From the NCBI GenBank assembly GCA_031281815.1, contig JAITEY010000085.1, positions 1 through 15,514 of the forward strand: 15,514 nucleotides of DNA. The letters are read 5' to 3'. The translations under genes were made by a program, and so were the position numbers. The notes under the pieces were generated by a model. The model saw only the letters and a list, made by a program, of their open reading frames with translations. It searched no databases and was not told where the DNA came from. Positions 6,748-14,123 of the stretch are shown here, in pieces (position 1 is the first letter of the stretch; every line of letters begins with the position of its first letter). This stretch comes from Desulfovibrio sp. (GTDB lineage: Bacteria > Desulfobacterota > Desulfovibrionia > Desulfovibrionales > Desulfovibrionaceae).

Positions 6748-9196
6748 GGCCGGCACGGGATTCAGCCAACTCCTGACGCGCCTGGGTGAAAAACTCCCTC
6801 CCTGGGGCTTTTACCTGCTTGTCGCGTCCCTGGTGCTTCTGTCGGTGCCCGCCGCCGTGGACCTCACCCCGCGTCCGGACATGCTGCGGGAAGGCAGCAT
6901 AGCCCCGGCGGACATCGTCGCCGACAGCAGTTTTCTCTACCGCGACGACGCCGCGACGCGGGCCAGACAGGACTTGGTGCGTAAAATGCAGCCGCTGGTG
7001 CTGGATTTCGCAAGCGTCCCCGTGGAGCAGATGCACCGGCGCGTACAGCGCATCTTCATCGACGCCAACGAGGCGCTCGAACTGGACGAGCAGGAGGCGC
7101 TGCGCGCCTTCCTGTCGCGGGAGATGAACCGTCAACTGACCACCGGTGAAATCGGGGCGCTGACCTCGCGGGCTATGCAGGACGCCGCCCTGCAACGCCT
7201 GCTGCCCATAGCCGCATCCTACCTGAACAGCGGCGTTCTGCAGGAAATTGCCGTAATCAGCCCGTACCCCGGCGGGGTGGTGGTGCGCAACAGGGAGACG
7301 GGCGAAGAAAAACGCATTGAAGAGAGTTTCGCCCTTCCCGATATCCGGCGGCTGGAACTGCTGCTTTCCCAGGAAATCCGGGGACTGTCTCTCAGCAATG
7401 ACGAAAAGCGCATGCTTGATGCCGTGTTCGACGACCTGCTGTATCCTTCGCTGCTGCCGAATTACGAAGTCACCAAGCAGCGCGCGGACGCGCTTGCCGA
7501 TGCCGTCGAGCCGGTGACGCACCGCGTTCAGCGCGGGGAGGTCATCATCCGCCAAGGAGAAAAGGTAAGCGCCGAGCAGGAACTCAAGATGCAGATTTTC
7601 CTGCAAAACAAGGAAGACCGTTTCAATACCAAGCTGTTTCTCGGAACGGCGCTTTTCGCGCTGCTGACCTCGGCAGGACTGCTTTTTTCGCCCAGCGGGT
7701 CTGTGTCGGCGCGCATGGAAAACAGGGATTTCATCTTCCTGGCGGTACTCATGGCGATTTTTGTGCTGCTCGCCAAGGCGATAGCCGTTCACGGGGAGCA
7801 GTTGGCCGCGGTGAGCGGCAAGTTTCTGCCCGAAAGCCTTGTTTTCGCGGTGCCGGTCGCGGGGGCGGCCTCGCTGGCCGCACAGATTTTCGCCGCCCGG
7901 CGCTATCTGGTCACGGGCATCCTGCTGGCGTTCTTCTGCACGATAACGGTGCGGGGGTCGATGGCGCTGTTCCTGTTCTATTTTCTCTCCGCCATGTGGA
8001 GCACCCGTCTGACCAACCGCAGCGCCGCGCGCCGCGACGTGGTCCGCTCCGTACTGCCGCTGGCCGTCGGGCTGACGGCCATGTGGGGGGCGACCACCAT
8101 GATACAGGGCGGGGCGCATACGCGCTATCTTTCCGAACTGCTGGCCTTGCTGGGGGGCGGGGCGTTCTGCTCCATGGTCATCACTTTTGCCCTGACCCCT
8201 CTTGTGGAGATGGTCTTCGGGTACACTACGCGTTTCAGGCTCATGGAACTGATGAACCTGGAGCAACCCCTGCTGCGCGACCTGATGATGCTGGCCCCCG
8301 GCACCTACCACCATTCCCTTGTTGTGGCGAACATGAGCGAAGCCGGCGCCAAACGCGTGGACGCCCACGCCATGTTGTGCAAGGTGGGGGCGCTGTACCA
8401 CGACATCGGGAAAAGCCTCAAGTCCGGCTATTTCATAGAGAACCAGGGCGGCGCGGGCAACCCGCACGACCGGCTTGCGCCGTCCATGAGCGCCCTGATT
8501 CTCATTTCCCACGTCAAACAGGGCATCGAACTGGCCGAGAAGCACAGGCTGGGCCGGGAAATAACGGACATCATCGGCCAGCACCACGGGACGGGGCTGA
8601 TCCGCTATTTCTTCGACAAGGCCGCCGCCATGCCCGACATGCCGCCGCCTGCCGAGGGAGATTTCAAGTACCCCGGCCCCAAGCCGCAAAGCAAAGAGGC
8701 CGCCATCGTCATGCTCGCGGATATTATCGAAGCGTCGAGCCGCACGCTGGTGGATCCGTCACCCGCCCGTCTTGCCCAGCACATCGACGGCGTTATGAAA
8801 AACGTGTATTCTTCCGGTCAGTTGGATCAATGCGACCTGACCCTGCGCGACCTGCATGCCCTGACGGACAGTTTCAACCAAATGCTGCTCGGCCTGCATC
8901 ACCAGCGCATCAGCTACCAGCCTCCCCAGGACAAGAGCGCGCCGCCCAGGCTTCCTGCCCTGAAACCCGCCGGCGAGGCGGATCCGGGCCTGGCCGTCCG
9001 CGTACAGGCCGCGGAGAGCGCCGTGCCGGGCGAGCGCGTGAATGAACCCGCGACGCCGCGCGGCCCCGGAAACACAGCAGCGCTGAGAGGACGCGGGAGC
9101 GGGGAAACCGCAATGTCGAGCGGGCGCAAGAGCAAAGTCATACGCATGAAAAACAAGACCGCGCAATTTGAGGAGGCCGATGCCCGGCATTCCTGA
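6719..9196 (+). CDS. 7TM-HD family membrane phosphodiesterase (PgpH-like)
   Basis: The product, about 825 residues, has a membrane segment near the N-terminus (WGFYLLVASLVLLSVPAAV), an extracytoplasmic 7TMR-HDED domain over about residues 45-295, then a run of membrane helices from about 305 to 505 (LFLGTALFALLTSAGLLF, FIFLAVLMAIFVLLAKAI, LVFAVPVAGAASL and others). A cytoplasmic HD domain follows: GTYHHSLVVANMSEAGAKRV, then the metal-binding His561-Asp562 in ALYHDIGKS, SHVKQGIELAEKH, IIGQHHGT and MLADIIEASSR. PgpH of this architecture hydrolyses c-di-AMP in Firmicutes; the substrate in proteobacterial members is less certain. After the HD domain comes a roughly 100-residue Pro/Ala/Arg-rich tail ending in a basic segment (SGRKSKVIRMKNK), probably disordered. 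ATG 6719 is chosen with AGTGGA upstream; ATG 6713 is equally possible. It overlaps phoH at the 5' end and ybeY at the 3' end. Confidence 0.93.
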   Translation: MTNIKKIPDKAGTGFSQLLTRLGEKLPPWGFYLLVASLVLLSVPAAVDLTPRPDMLREGSIAPADIVADSSFLYRDDAATRARQDLVRKMQPLVLDFASVPVEQMHRRVQRIFIDANEALELDEQEALRAFLSREMNRQLTTGEIGALTSRAMQDAALQRLLPIAASYLNSGVLQEIAVISPYPGGVVVRNRETGEEKRIEESFALPDIRRLELLLSQEIRGLSLSNDEKRMLDAVFDDLLYPSLLPNYEVTKQRADALADAVEPVTHRVQRGEVIIRQGEKVSAEQELKMQIFLQNKEDRFNTKLFLGTALFALLTSAGLLFSPSGSVSARMENRDFIFLAVLMAIFVLLAKAIAVHGEQLAAVSGKFLPESLVFAVPVAGAASLAAQIFAARRYLVTGILLAFFCTITVRGSMALFLFYFLSAMWSTRLTNRSAARRDVVRSVLPLAVGLTAMWGATTMIQGGAHTRYLSELLALLGGGAFCSMVITFALTPLVEMVFGYTTRFRLMELMNLEQPLLRDLMMLAPGTYHHSLVVANMSEAGAKRVDAHAMLCKVGALYHDIGKSLKSGYFIENQGGAGNPHDRLAPSMSALILISHVKQGIELAEKHRLGREITDIIGQHHGTGLIRYFFDKAAAMPDMPPPAEGDFKYPGPKPQSKEAAIVMLADIIEASSRTLVDPSPARLAQHIDGVMKNVYSSGQLDQCDLTLRDLHALTDSFNQMLLGLHHQRISYQPPQDKSAPPRLPALKPAGEADPGLAVRVQAAESAVPGERVNEPATPRGPGNTAALRGRGSGETAMSSGRKSKVIRMKNKTAQFEEADARHS

Positions 9197-9626
9197 GCAT
9201 GCCCTGCCGCCGGCATGTACGCTCAAAGCGCCTCTGGACCGGCGCAGCCTGCGTGCGCTGCTCAGGCGCATGGCGGACGTTGCGGGCATACCCTGCCCTG
9301 ATGCGGCGCTGCTCGACGACCGGGGCATGGAGGCGTTGCAGGCGGAATGCCTGGGCAGACCGGGCCCGACAAACATCCTTTCTTTCCCTGCCCCGACTGC
9401 GCCGAGCGGGTCTGCGGAGGGGTTTCGCGGTTGTCTGGCCCTGTCCGCGGACACCCTGGAGCGGGAAGCCTTTCTTTACGGGCAGGAGGCAACCGCGTAC
9501 TGTATCCGCCTTCTGGCCCACGGTCTGGCGCATCTGGCCGGGCACGACCACGGCCCGACCATGCGGGAACTTGAAGAACGGCTGGAGCGTGCCGGCGCGG
9601 CGGCGCCGGCGGAGATTGTTATGTGA
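9180..9626 (+). CDS. ybeY: YbeY-type rRNA maturation factor / endoribonuclease
   Basis: YbeY is a zinc-dependent protein needed for 16S rRNA 3'-end maturation and 70S ribosome quality control. The 148-residue product carries the full HG(x)2H(x)5H metal motif as HGLAHLAGHDH with His114, His118 and His124, and the upstream PTNILSFP segment at 63-70 that matches the family's PTDVLSFP. The segment that usually reads GD(I/V) after that motif is here GCLALS, and the C-terminus after the histidines is short; both are mild deviations. ATG 9180 follows AGGAGG (9171-9176) with only three bases between, tight but the sole good candidate. It overlaps the 7TM-HD gene by 17 bases, so it is the last gene of the mltD-phoH cluster. 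Confidence 0.9.
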   Translation: MPGIPEHALPPACTLKAPLDRRSLRALLRRMADVAGIPCPDAALLDDRGMEALQAECLGRPGPTNILSFPAPTAPSGSAEGFRGCLALSADTLEREAFLYGQEATAYCIRLLAHGLAHLAGHDHGPTMRELEERLERAGAAAPAEIVM

Positions 9627-9647
9627 ACGTTGAAGGCGCCGCGTTCA
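9624..9647. terminator. Short inverted repeat between convergent ybeY and GGDEF genes
   Basis: TGAACG (9624-9629) and CGTTCA (9642-9647) form a 6-bp inverted repeat that includes the stop codons of both facing genes, with GGCGCC in the loop. There is no T run, so at best it is a weak, compact transcript end. No other terminator is visible in the 18 bases between the two genes. Confidence 0.25.
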
Positions 9648-10625
9648 GCCGACGACCATGTTGCGCCCGCCCGCCTTGGCCTTGTAGAGATTGGCGTCGG
9701 CCCGGCTTATACAGGAGCCCACAAAGTCGCTGAACGGCAAATTATCCGGTGTCGGGCCCGTTTCGCAGACGCCGAAACTGGCGGTAATCCGCAACTCGTG
9801 GCCGGCAAAACGCAGGCGCAGCTTTTCCACGCCGGAGCGCAGGCGTTCCGCGACCACAAGCCCCAACGTCAAAGGCATGCCGGGCAGCAACATGAGAAAT
9901 TCCTCGCCCCCGTATCGACAGCAGATATCGTCGGGACGCAGGGCGTGGGCAATGTGCGTGGCGAAAAGTTTCAAAACCTCATCGCCGCAAAGGTGCCCGT
10001 AGGTATCGTTAAAAAGTTTGAATCTGTCGATATCCGTGATAATCAGCGTGGACACCGCGGGGCGCGCCGTGCTGAACACTTCTTCCGCAAAGTGCATGAA
10101 GGCTTTGCGGTTGTATATGCCTGTCAGCGCATCCCGAAACGACATGTTCCTGTATTCTTCACTGGCTTGGGTCAGTGAAGAGATACGTTGCGTCAACTGC
10201 AGCGTCAAATGATTGAGCGCTTCAGCACATTCACCGATAAAAAATTCCTTGTTGCCGTAATCACCCCCGGCAATCTGCTTGATCTGCCAAGCCAGCCTGC
10301 GCAATTTGCCCTGAAAGGATTTCAGCGCGTCTATAGTTATGCCCTGCACCGGCGGAGAATAGTCCAGGTTGCCGTCGGACAGCGCCGCCGACATCTTGCG
10401 TATGCCCCAGGCAATCGAGAGCAGTTCCTCAAAATTCCTGATGCCGCGCAAAGCCTCGGGAGGCGTTTCGTTGCTGCATTGCGGCGCGGCAATAACCTGC
10501 AACAGATATTCCACGGCTTCGTCCGCAAGCGCAACGGCCTCGGCAGGATGTTGCGCGGCAGTCCCCTCCGGCTGTTGCGCGTCATCATCAGCCGAGGGAA
10601 GCGACTCCGTTGTCTGCACGTCCAT
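9645..10625 (-). CDS. GGDEF-domain diguanylate cyclase with soluble HAMP-like region
   Basis: The product (326 residues from ATG 10625) would make c-di-GMP from two GTP. The C-terminal GGDEF domain covers about 162-326: FRDALTGIYNRKAF, metal-binding Asp198 in ITDIDRFKLFND, the active loop RYGGEEF (GGEEF at 239-243), and ITASFGVCE. The inhibitory product-binding site RxxD is present as Arg230-Asp233, at the usual five residues before GGEEF, so product inhibition is expected. Residues about 100-155 (LRRLAWQIKQIAGGDYGNKEFFIGECAEALNHL) resemble the HAMP-like linker found in many Desulfovibrio cyclases. The first 35 residues are polar and featureless. No membrane segment is seen, so it should be cytoplasmic. 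ATG 10625 has AGGGA about eight bases upstream; GTG 10694 and ATG 10682 are longer options without good sites. It is transcribed alone, towards ybeY. Confidence 0.93.
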   Translation of the reverse strand: MDVQTTESLPSADDDAQQPEGTAAQHPAEAVALADEAVEYLLQVIAAPQCSNETPPEALRGIRNFEELLSIAWGIRKMSAALSDGNLDYSPPVQGITIDALKSFQGKLRRLAWQIKQIAGGDYGNKEFFIGECAEALNHLTLQLTQRISSLTQASEEYRNMSFRDALTGIYNRKAFMHFAEEVFSTARPAVSTLIITDIDRFKLFNDTYGHLCGDEVLKLFATHIAHALRPDDICCRYGGEEFLMLLPGMPLTLGLVVAERLRSGVEKLRLRFAGHELRITASFGVCETGPTPDNLPFSDFVGSCISRADANLYKAKAGGRNMVVG

Positions 10626-10856
10626 GGCAAATCCCTGTTGCTGATCAGCGGCCGGCCGACTGCCCGCAAACATGCGCTGCATGGGGAAGACCACCGTTAC
10701 CCGGCCGGGGCGCCGGGAGGCGGCCGCCCTTTCGGCAGTTGCGGAGCCGTCGCTGATGTCTCTGCACGATTACACTCCGGAAGCAACGCGACACGAAGGC
10801 ATCCGTCGTCGCCGTCATCGCTGCGTATCTTTCCGGCTATTACCGATACCATTGTG

Positions 10857-10885
10857 AGTATAGCAGCCGATGCCGGGCAGGTCAA
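10857..10885 (-). promoter_or_regulatory. Sigma70-type promoter reading towards the GGDEF gene
   Basis: On the minus strand TTGACC (10885-10880) is followed after exactly 17 bases by TATACT (10862-10857). TG one base before the -10 box also gives an extended -10. This is the clearest promoter in the window. The predicted start near 10850 leaves an untranslated leader of about 225 bases before ATG 10625. I looked for a c-di-GMP riboswitch in it and saw no recognisable core. Confidence 0.7.
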
Positions 10886-10921
10886 GCGACATTCCTGCAA
10901 AACTCCAGGACAATCCCATGA

Positions 10922-10944
10922 GTATTTCAATCCATTGAAATTAC
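10922..10944. promoter_or_regulatory. Inverted repeat ATTTCAAT-CC-ATTGAAAT, candidate operator
   Basis: The 8-bp arms at 10924-10931 and 10934-10941 are perfect complements about a CC centre. Allowing one bulged base, GTA/TAC extends the symmetry to 10922-10944. It lies in the AT-rich divergent region between the GGDEF gene and the ABC operon, and its right arm overlaps a possible -35 element (TTGAAA). An operator bound by a dimeric regulator is the natural reading; no regulator gene is adjacent. Confidence 0.45.
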
Positions 10945-11002
10945 TAAGCAATATTTTTTAGACCAAATCGTGTAAACATCAATTATTTCTGTATGTTGTC
11001 AA

Positions 11003-11029
11003 TTTTGCTGCGCTTGCTCCGCCGCAAAA
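11003..11029. repeat. Hairpin in the leader of the ABC operon
   Basis: TTTTGC-T-GCG (11003-11012) pairs with CGC-C-GCAAAA (11020-11029) around the loop CTTGCTC, nine pairs with one mismatch. It is not followed by a T run on the plus strand. It may be part of a structured 5' leader. Confidence 0.3.
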
Positions 11030-11337
11030 CTCCATCGACGCGGCGTGAAGCCGATACAGGGCGCGAAAGCTCGGGCCGGCGCCGTCCCTTCGACACCGCG
11101 CGCGGGAAACACCGGAGGCAAAACATCCCGGCTATGCATCCGCTGCATATGGATATGTGAAATCGGTATTTTCGCTTCCCGAAATCCCGGCGTAGCGTCG
11201 TCGGCAACGTGGACGGGCGTTCTTTTGCGCCGGTTCCGGGGCAACCTCGCCGCCGTATCGGTATCGGACGGAATCGGAACGTCCGGGCCGCGTCCGCGCC
11301 GTATCACCGAATTTTGCCGCAACCGGGAGGTCATACC

Positions 11338-12324
11338 ATGAAACGTTGGATTATCGCTCTTGTACTCGCGTCGGTGCTGCCGGTCGCCGGGTTTGCCCAC
11401 GGAGCGGAACTGCGCATCAGCAAACAGTACGGAATCAACTACCTGCCCCTGATCGTGCTTGAACAGCACAAGCTTATTGAAAAGAACGCAAAGGCCGCCG
11501 GTCTCGGCGAGGTCGCCGCCGCCTGGACGACCCTTGCCGGCGGCGCCGCCGCCAATGATGCCCTGCTTTCGGGCAGCGTGGACATTATCGCCCTGGGCGT
11601 GCCCCCGTTCATCCGGCTTTGGGACAAAAGCAAAGGACAGGCCAAGGCTCTGGCCCCTTTGTCCGAATTCCCTCCTTCCTTGACGACCAACAACCCGAAC
11701 GTAAAAACCTTCAAGGATTTCTCGGAAAAGGACAGGATAGCCCTGCCCGCCGTCAAGGTTTCGCTCCAGGCGCTGCTTCTGCAGATGGCGGCCGCCAAGG
11801 AATACGGCCTTGCCGACTATGACCGCTTCGACCGCCTCACCGTCACCATGAGCCACCCCGACGGTCTGCTCGCCCTGACTTCCGGGAAATCCGAGATAAC
11901 CGGGCATTTCACGCAGGAACCTTTTCTGTCCGCCGAACTGAAGCACCCCGGCATCCGCGTGGTACTCGACGGTTACGACGTGCTCGGCGCGGCGACCTAC
12001 CAACTGCTGGCAGCCTCAACCAAGTTTTACGAGCAGAACACCAAGCTTGCCGAAGTGGTCGTGCAATCGCTGGAGGAAGCCGATGCCTGGATCGCCGCCA
12101 ACCCCAAAGAAGCTGCCGAACTCTATGTGAAAGCCGCAAAATCCAAGGAATCGCCCGCCGAAATCCTGGTCATGCTGCAAAATCCTCATGCCGGCTATAC
12201 CACGACGCCGAAAAAGACCACCACGTTCAGTGATTTTCTCTATGAAGTGAAAGCCGTCGGGAAAAAACCCGCCGACTGGAAGGAACTCTACTTCCCGCCG
12301 GTACACGCCAAGGCCGGCAGTTGA
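11338..12324 (+). CDS. ABC transporter periplasmic substrate-binding protein (SsuA/TauA, NMT1-like)
   Basis: The 328-residue product starts with a Sec signal peptide (MKRWIIALVLASVLPVAGFAHG, cleavage near residues 20-23). It continues with the SsuA/TauA/NMT1-type fold: RISKQYGINYLPLIVLEQHKL, then GGAAANDALLSGSVDIIALG, where the repeated small residues mark the ligand-binding loop of the first lobe. VVVQSLEEADAWIAANPKEAAELY and the C-terminal helices are typical of nitrate/sulfonate/taurine binding proteins. GGGAGG at 11325-11330 lies seven bases before ATG 11338, making this start secure. It is the first gene of a four-gene operon. The class handles aliphatic sulfonates, taurine, nitrate, thiamine precursors and aromatic acids, so the ligand cannot be named from sequence. 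The stop lies in an imperfect direct repeat. Confidence 0.92.
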   Translation: MKRWIIALVLASVLPVAGFAHGAELRISKQYGINYLPLIVLEQHKLIEKNAKAAGLGEVAAAWTTLAGGAAANDALLSGSVDIIALGVPPFIRLWDKSKGQAKALAPLSEFPPSLTTNNPNVKTFKDFSEKDRIALPAVKVSLQALLLQMAAAKEYGLADYDRFDRLTVTMSHPDGLLALTSGKSEITGHFTQEPFLSAELKHPGIRVVLDGYDVLGAATYQLLAASTKFYEQNTKLAEVVVQSLEEADAWIAANPKEAAELYVKAAKSKESPAEILVMLQNPHAGYTTTPKKTTTFSDFLYEVKAVGKKPADWKELYFPPVHAKAGS

Positions 12325-12348
12325 AACATCGCGCCGGCACTTCAACAT
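12313..12348 (+). repeat. Imperfect direct repeat over the binding-protein stop codon
   Basis: GCCGGCAGTTGAAACAT (12313-12329) recurs as GCCGGCACTTCAACAT (12333-12348), a 20-base period with two changes and one missing base. The first copy contains the TGA stop. The same stretch gives GTTGAA/TTCAAC, a 6-bp inverted repeat with a 15-base loop, so it could also form a hairpin in the mRNA between the first two operon genes. Confidence 0.6.
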
Positions 12349-12409
12349 AGGATTTGTGTGTCTCCGGCGGCCTGTCGGCAGCATGCGTTGAAAGTTTTCC
12401 GGACCGACC

Positions 12410-13201
12410 ATGGATGCGTCCCCGATTCCCGAAAGCCCGCCCTTCCTGGAGGTCAGGAACCTGACATTGCAGTATACGACGCCGCAATACCTGGTGACCG
12501 CGACCTGGGATATCGGCTTTCGCGTCGCCCGCTTCGACAGGCTGATTCTTCTCGGCCCGTCGGGGTGCGGCAAATCGACGATTCTGAAAGCCGTCGGCGG
12601 GTTCATAAAGCCGGCCCGGGGAGAAATCCGTCTTCAGGGCAAGCTCGTCACGAAACCCGGTGCTGACAGGGGGATGGTTTTTCAGGAGTTCGACCAGCTC
12701 TTGCCCTGGAAAACGGCCCTGGAGAACATCGTTTTCGCTGTGACTTCCGCCCGGCGGCTGCCGCGCCGGCAAGCCCTCGAAGAAGCGCGTGAATGGCTGC
12801 ACAAAGTCAATCTGACGGCCTTTGCGAACGCGTATCCGCATGAGCTTTCCGGCGGCATGAAACAACGGGCGGCCATCGCCCGTTGCCTGGCGCTCAATTC
12901 CCCGCTCATCCTCATGGATGAGCCTTTCGCTTCCCTGGACGCGCTTTCCCGAAGCGCAATGCAGGAAGAACTGCTGCGGCTGTGGGAAGAAACCCGACGC
13001 ACGCTGATTTTCGTTACCCATTCCATAGACGAAGCGCTCATCCTCGGCACGCGCATCATTCTGTTCTCCCCGCACCCCGGACAGGTGCGGGCCGAATTCA
13101 CTCCGGCCCGGCGCAACGTCGGGCCGGGCCTGCGCGGATATGAGCTGCGGGAGCGCATAGAACACCTGCTTTTTCAGGACAGGGTGGACTATGCCATTTG
13201 A
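12410..13201 (+). CDS. ABC transporter ATP-binding protein (SsuB/TauB class)
   Basis: The 263-residue product has every element of an active ABC ATPase: Walker A GPSGCGKST at 49-57, Q-loop MVFQEFDQLLPW near 91-102, signature LSGGMKQR from residue 146, Walker B LILMDEP with Asp170 and catalytic Glu171, the D-loop SLD, and the switch His204 in VTHSIDEA. The LLPW after the Q-loop and the general length are those of SsuB/TauB/NrtD proteins. It would act as a cytoplasmic dimer energising the permease encoded next, whose start overlaps its end by 11 bases. The start at ATG 12410 is taken because homology begins soon after (FLEVRNLTLQY); the ribosome binding site is weak, so coupling to the upstream gene is likely. 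Confidence 0.95.
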   Translation: MDASPIPESPPFLEVRNLTLQYTTPQYLVTATWDIGFRVARFDRLILLGPSGCGKSTILKAVGGFIKPARGEIRLQGKLVTKPGADRGMVFQEFDQLLPWKTALENIVFAVTSARRLPRRQALEEAREWLHKVNLTAFANAYPHELSGGMKQRAAIARCLALNSPLILMDEPFASLDALSRSAMQEELLRLWEETRRTLIFVTHSIDEALILGTRIILFSPHPGQVRAEFTPARRNVGPGLRGYELRERIEHLLFQDRVDYAI

Positions 13202-14123
13202 AGCGAAGCGCCGCGCGCTCCGTTCCGAAGCAGGGGATCCGGGCGGAGACGCGGCGGCATCGGCCTGCGCGCTGTGGCTGAACAACGAGTACACGCTTGC
13301 GGAAGCGGGGCGTCTGCCGGAACTGCAGGTGCATCTGTCCCTTGTGGACCGGCTGCGCCAGGTAACCGCCGTCAGAAAAGGGTGCGTCGTGCTGCTGCTT
13401 GTCCTGCTTTGGCAAGCGTATGCCGTGCTGCTTGACAACGACCTGATGTTTCCGACCTTCAGCGCCGCGCTGCTTGCGCTTTACGACGCCCTTGCCCAGG
13501 GTGAACTGCTCCGCGCCGTGGGCACGTCTCTGCGCGTTCTGGCGGCCGCCTATGCCGTCGGCGTCGTCGCCGCCGGTCTTCTGACGGTTTTCGCCCTCAC
13601 GAGCCGCTTCGGCAGCGACCTTTTGGAAACCTGCACCGGCATGTTCAACCTGCTGCCCGCCATCGCCCTCCTGCCTCTTGCCCTGCTCTGGTTCGGCCTC
13701 GGTTATCCGAGCATCATGTTCGTTATCGTCCATTCCGTAACCTGGCCCATGACGTTGAACATCTATTCGGGGTTCACCGGGGTGAGCAAAACACTGCGTA
13801 TGGTGGGGCGGAACTATGCGCTTTCCCCTCCCGCCTTCCTGTTCAAGATACTGATCCCTGCGGCGCTGCCGCAAATTTTGACCGGCCTCAAGGTCGGCTG
13901 GGCGTTTTCCTGGCGAACCCTTATCGCGTCCGAGCTTGTGTTCGGCGTCAGTTCCGGATCGGGGGGCATAGGCTGGTTTATTTACGAGAAAAAGAACCAA
14001 CTGGACATTCCTTCTGTTTTTGCCGGGCTGATTATGATTATCGTCATCGGGCTCCTTGTGGAAAACCTGCTTTTCAATGTTCTGGAAGTCAAAACCATAC
14101 GGAAATGGGGCATGCAATCCTGA
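13191..14123 (+). CDS. ABC transporter permease (SsuC/TauC class)
   Basis: The 310-residue inner-membrane protein has about six hydrophobic segments: GCVVLLLVLLWQAYAVLL (about 64-81), two more in VLAAAYAVGVVAAGLLTVFAL, LLPAIALLPLALLWFGLGYP, IMFVIVHSVTWPM, and a last one at VFAGLIMIIVIGLLVENLLF. The EAA-type cytoplasmic loop that docks the ATPase is YALSPPAFLFKILIPAALPQILTGLKVGWAFSW, as in binding-protein-dependent permeases of the sulfonate/taurine/nitrate class. The N-terminus carries an extra polar region of about 60 residues that I do not recognise. AGGGTGG just upstream supports ATG 13191. The stop falls in the first unit of a tandem repeat before the next gene. Confidence 0.93.
   Translation: MPFEAKRRALRSEAGDPGGDAAASACALWLNNEYTLAEAGRLPELQVHLSLVDRLRQVTAVRKGCVVLLLVLLWQAYAVLLDNDLMFPTFSAALLALYDALAQGELLRAVGTSLRVLAAAYAVGVVAAGLLTVFALTSRFGSDLLETCTGMFNLLPAIALLPLALLWFGLGYPSIMFVIVHSVTWPMTLNIYSGFTGVSKTLRMVGRNYALSPPAFLFKILIPAALPQILTGLKVGWAFSWRTLIASELVFGVSSGSGGIGWFIYEKKNQLDIPSVFAGLIMIIVIGLLVENLLFNVLEVKTIRKWGMQS

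Larger units (their letters stand above)
10886..11337. other. Intergenic region ahead of the ABC operon, AT-rich then GC-rich, no gene seen
   Basis: Roughly 10915-11005 is strikingly AT-rich (about 26% GC across 10921-11000) while the rest of the gap is GC-rich like the genes. The only frames open through it lack ribosome binding sites and known motifs. It holds an inverted repeat (10922-10944), a possible promoter for the ABC operon (TTGAAA at 10935 and TTTAGA at 10957, 16 bases apart, weak) and a hairpin at 11003-11029. If that promoter is real the binding-protein gene has a leader of over 350 bases. I recognise no riboswitch in it. Confidence 0.5.

Noticed and set aside
5257..8689. Very long minus-strand open frames (499 and 669 codons) opposite mltD, phoH and the 7TM-HD gene
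   Set aside because: High GC in third codon positions suppresses stops on the opposite strand. The plus-strand proteins have clear catalytic motifs and the antisense products show none.
7996..9045. A 349-codon plus-strand frame inside the 7TM-HD gene
   Set aside because: It is a frame-shadow: its residues are Arg/Pro/His-rich and the HD domain motifs are all in the other frame.
10626..10850. c-di-GMP (GEMM) riboswitch in the leader of the diguanylate cyclase
   Set aside because: The conserved GCAAAGCC-type core and its paired partner are not seen. A run of GGGTAACGG alone is not enough.
10188..10961. A 257-codon plus-strand frame opposite the GGDEF gene and its leader
   Set aside because: No recognisable motif or ribosome binding site. 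It opposes a clear GGDEF protein and crosses its promoter.
11041..11337. SAM or guanidine riboswitch upstream of the binding-protein gene
   Set aside because: Fragments such as GGGGCAACC looked suggestive, but the full conserved cores and the required pairing were not found.
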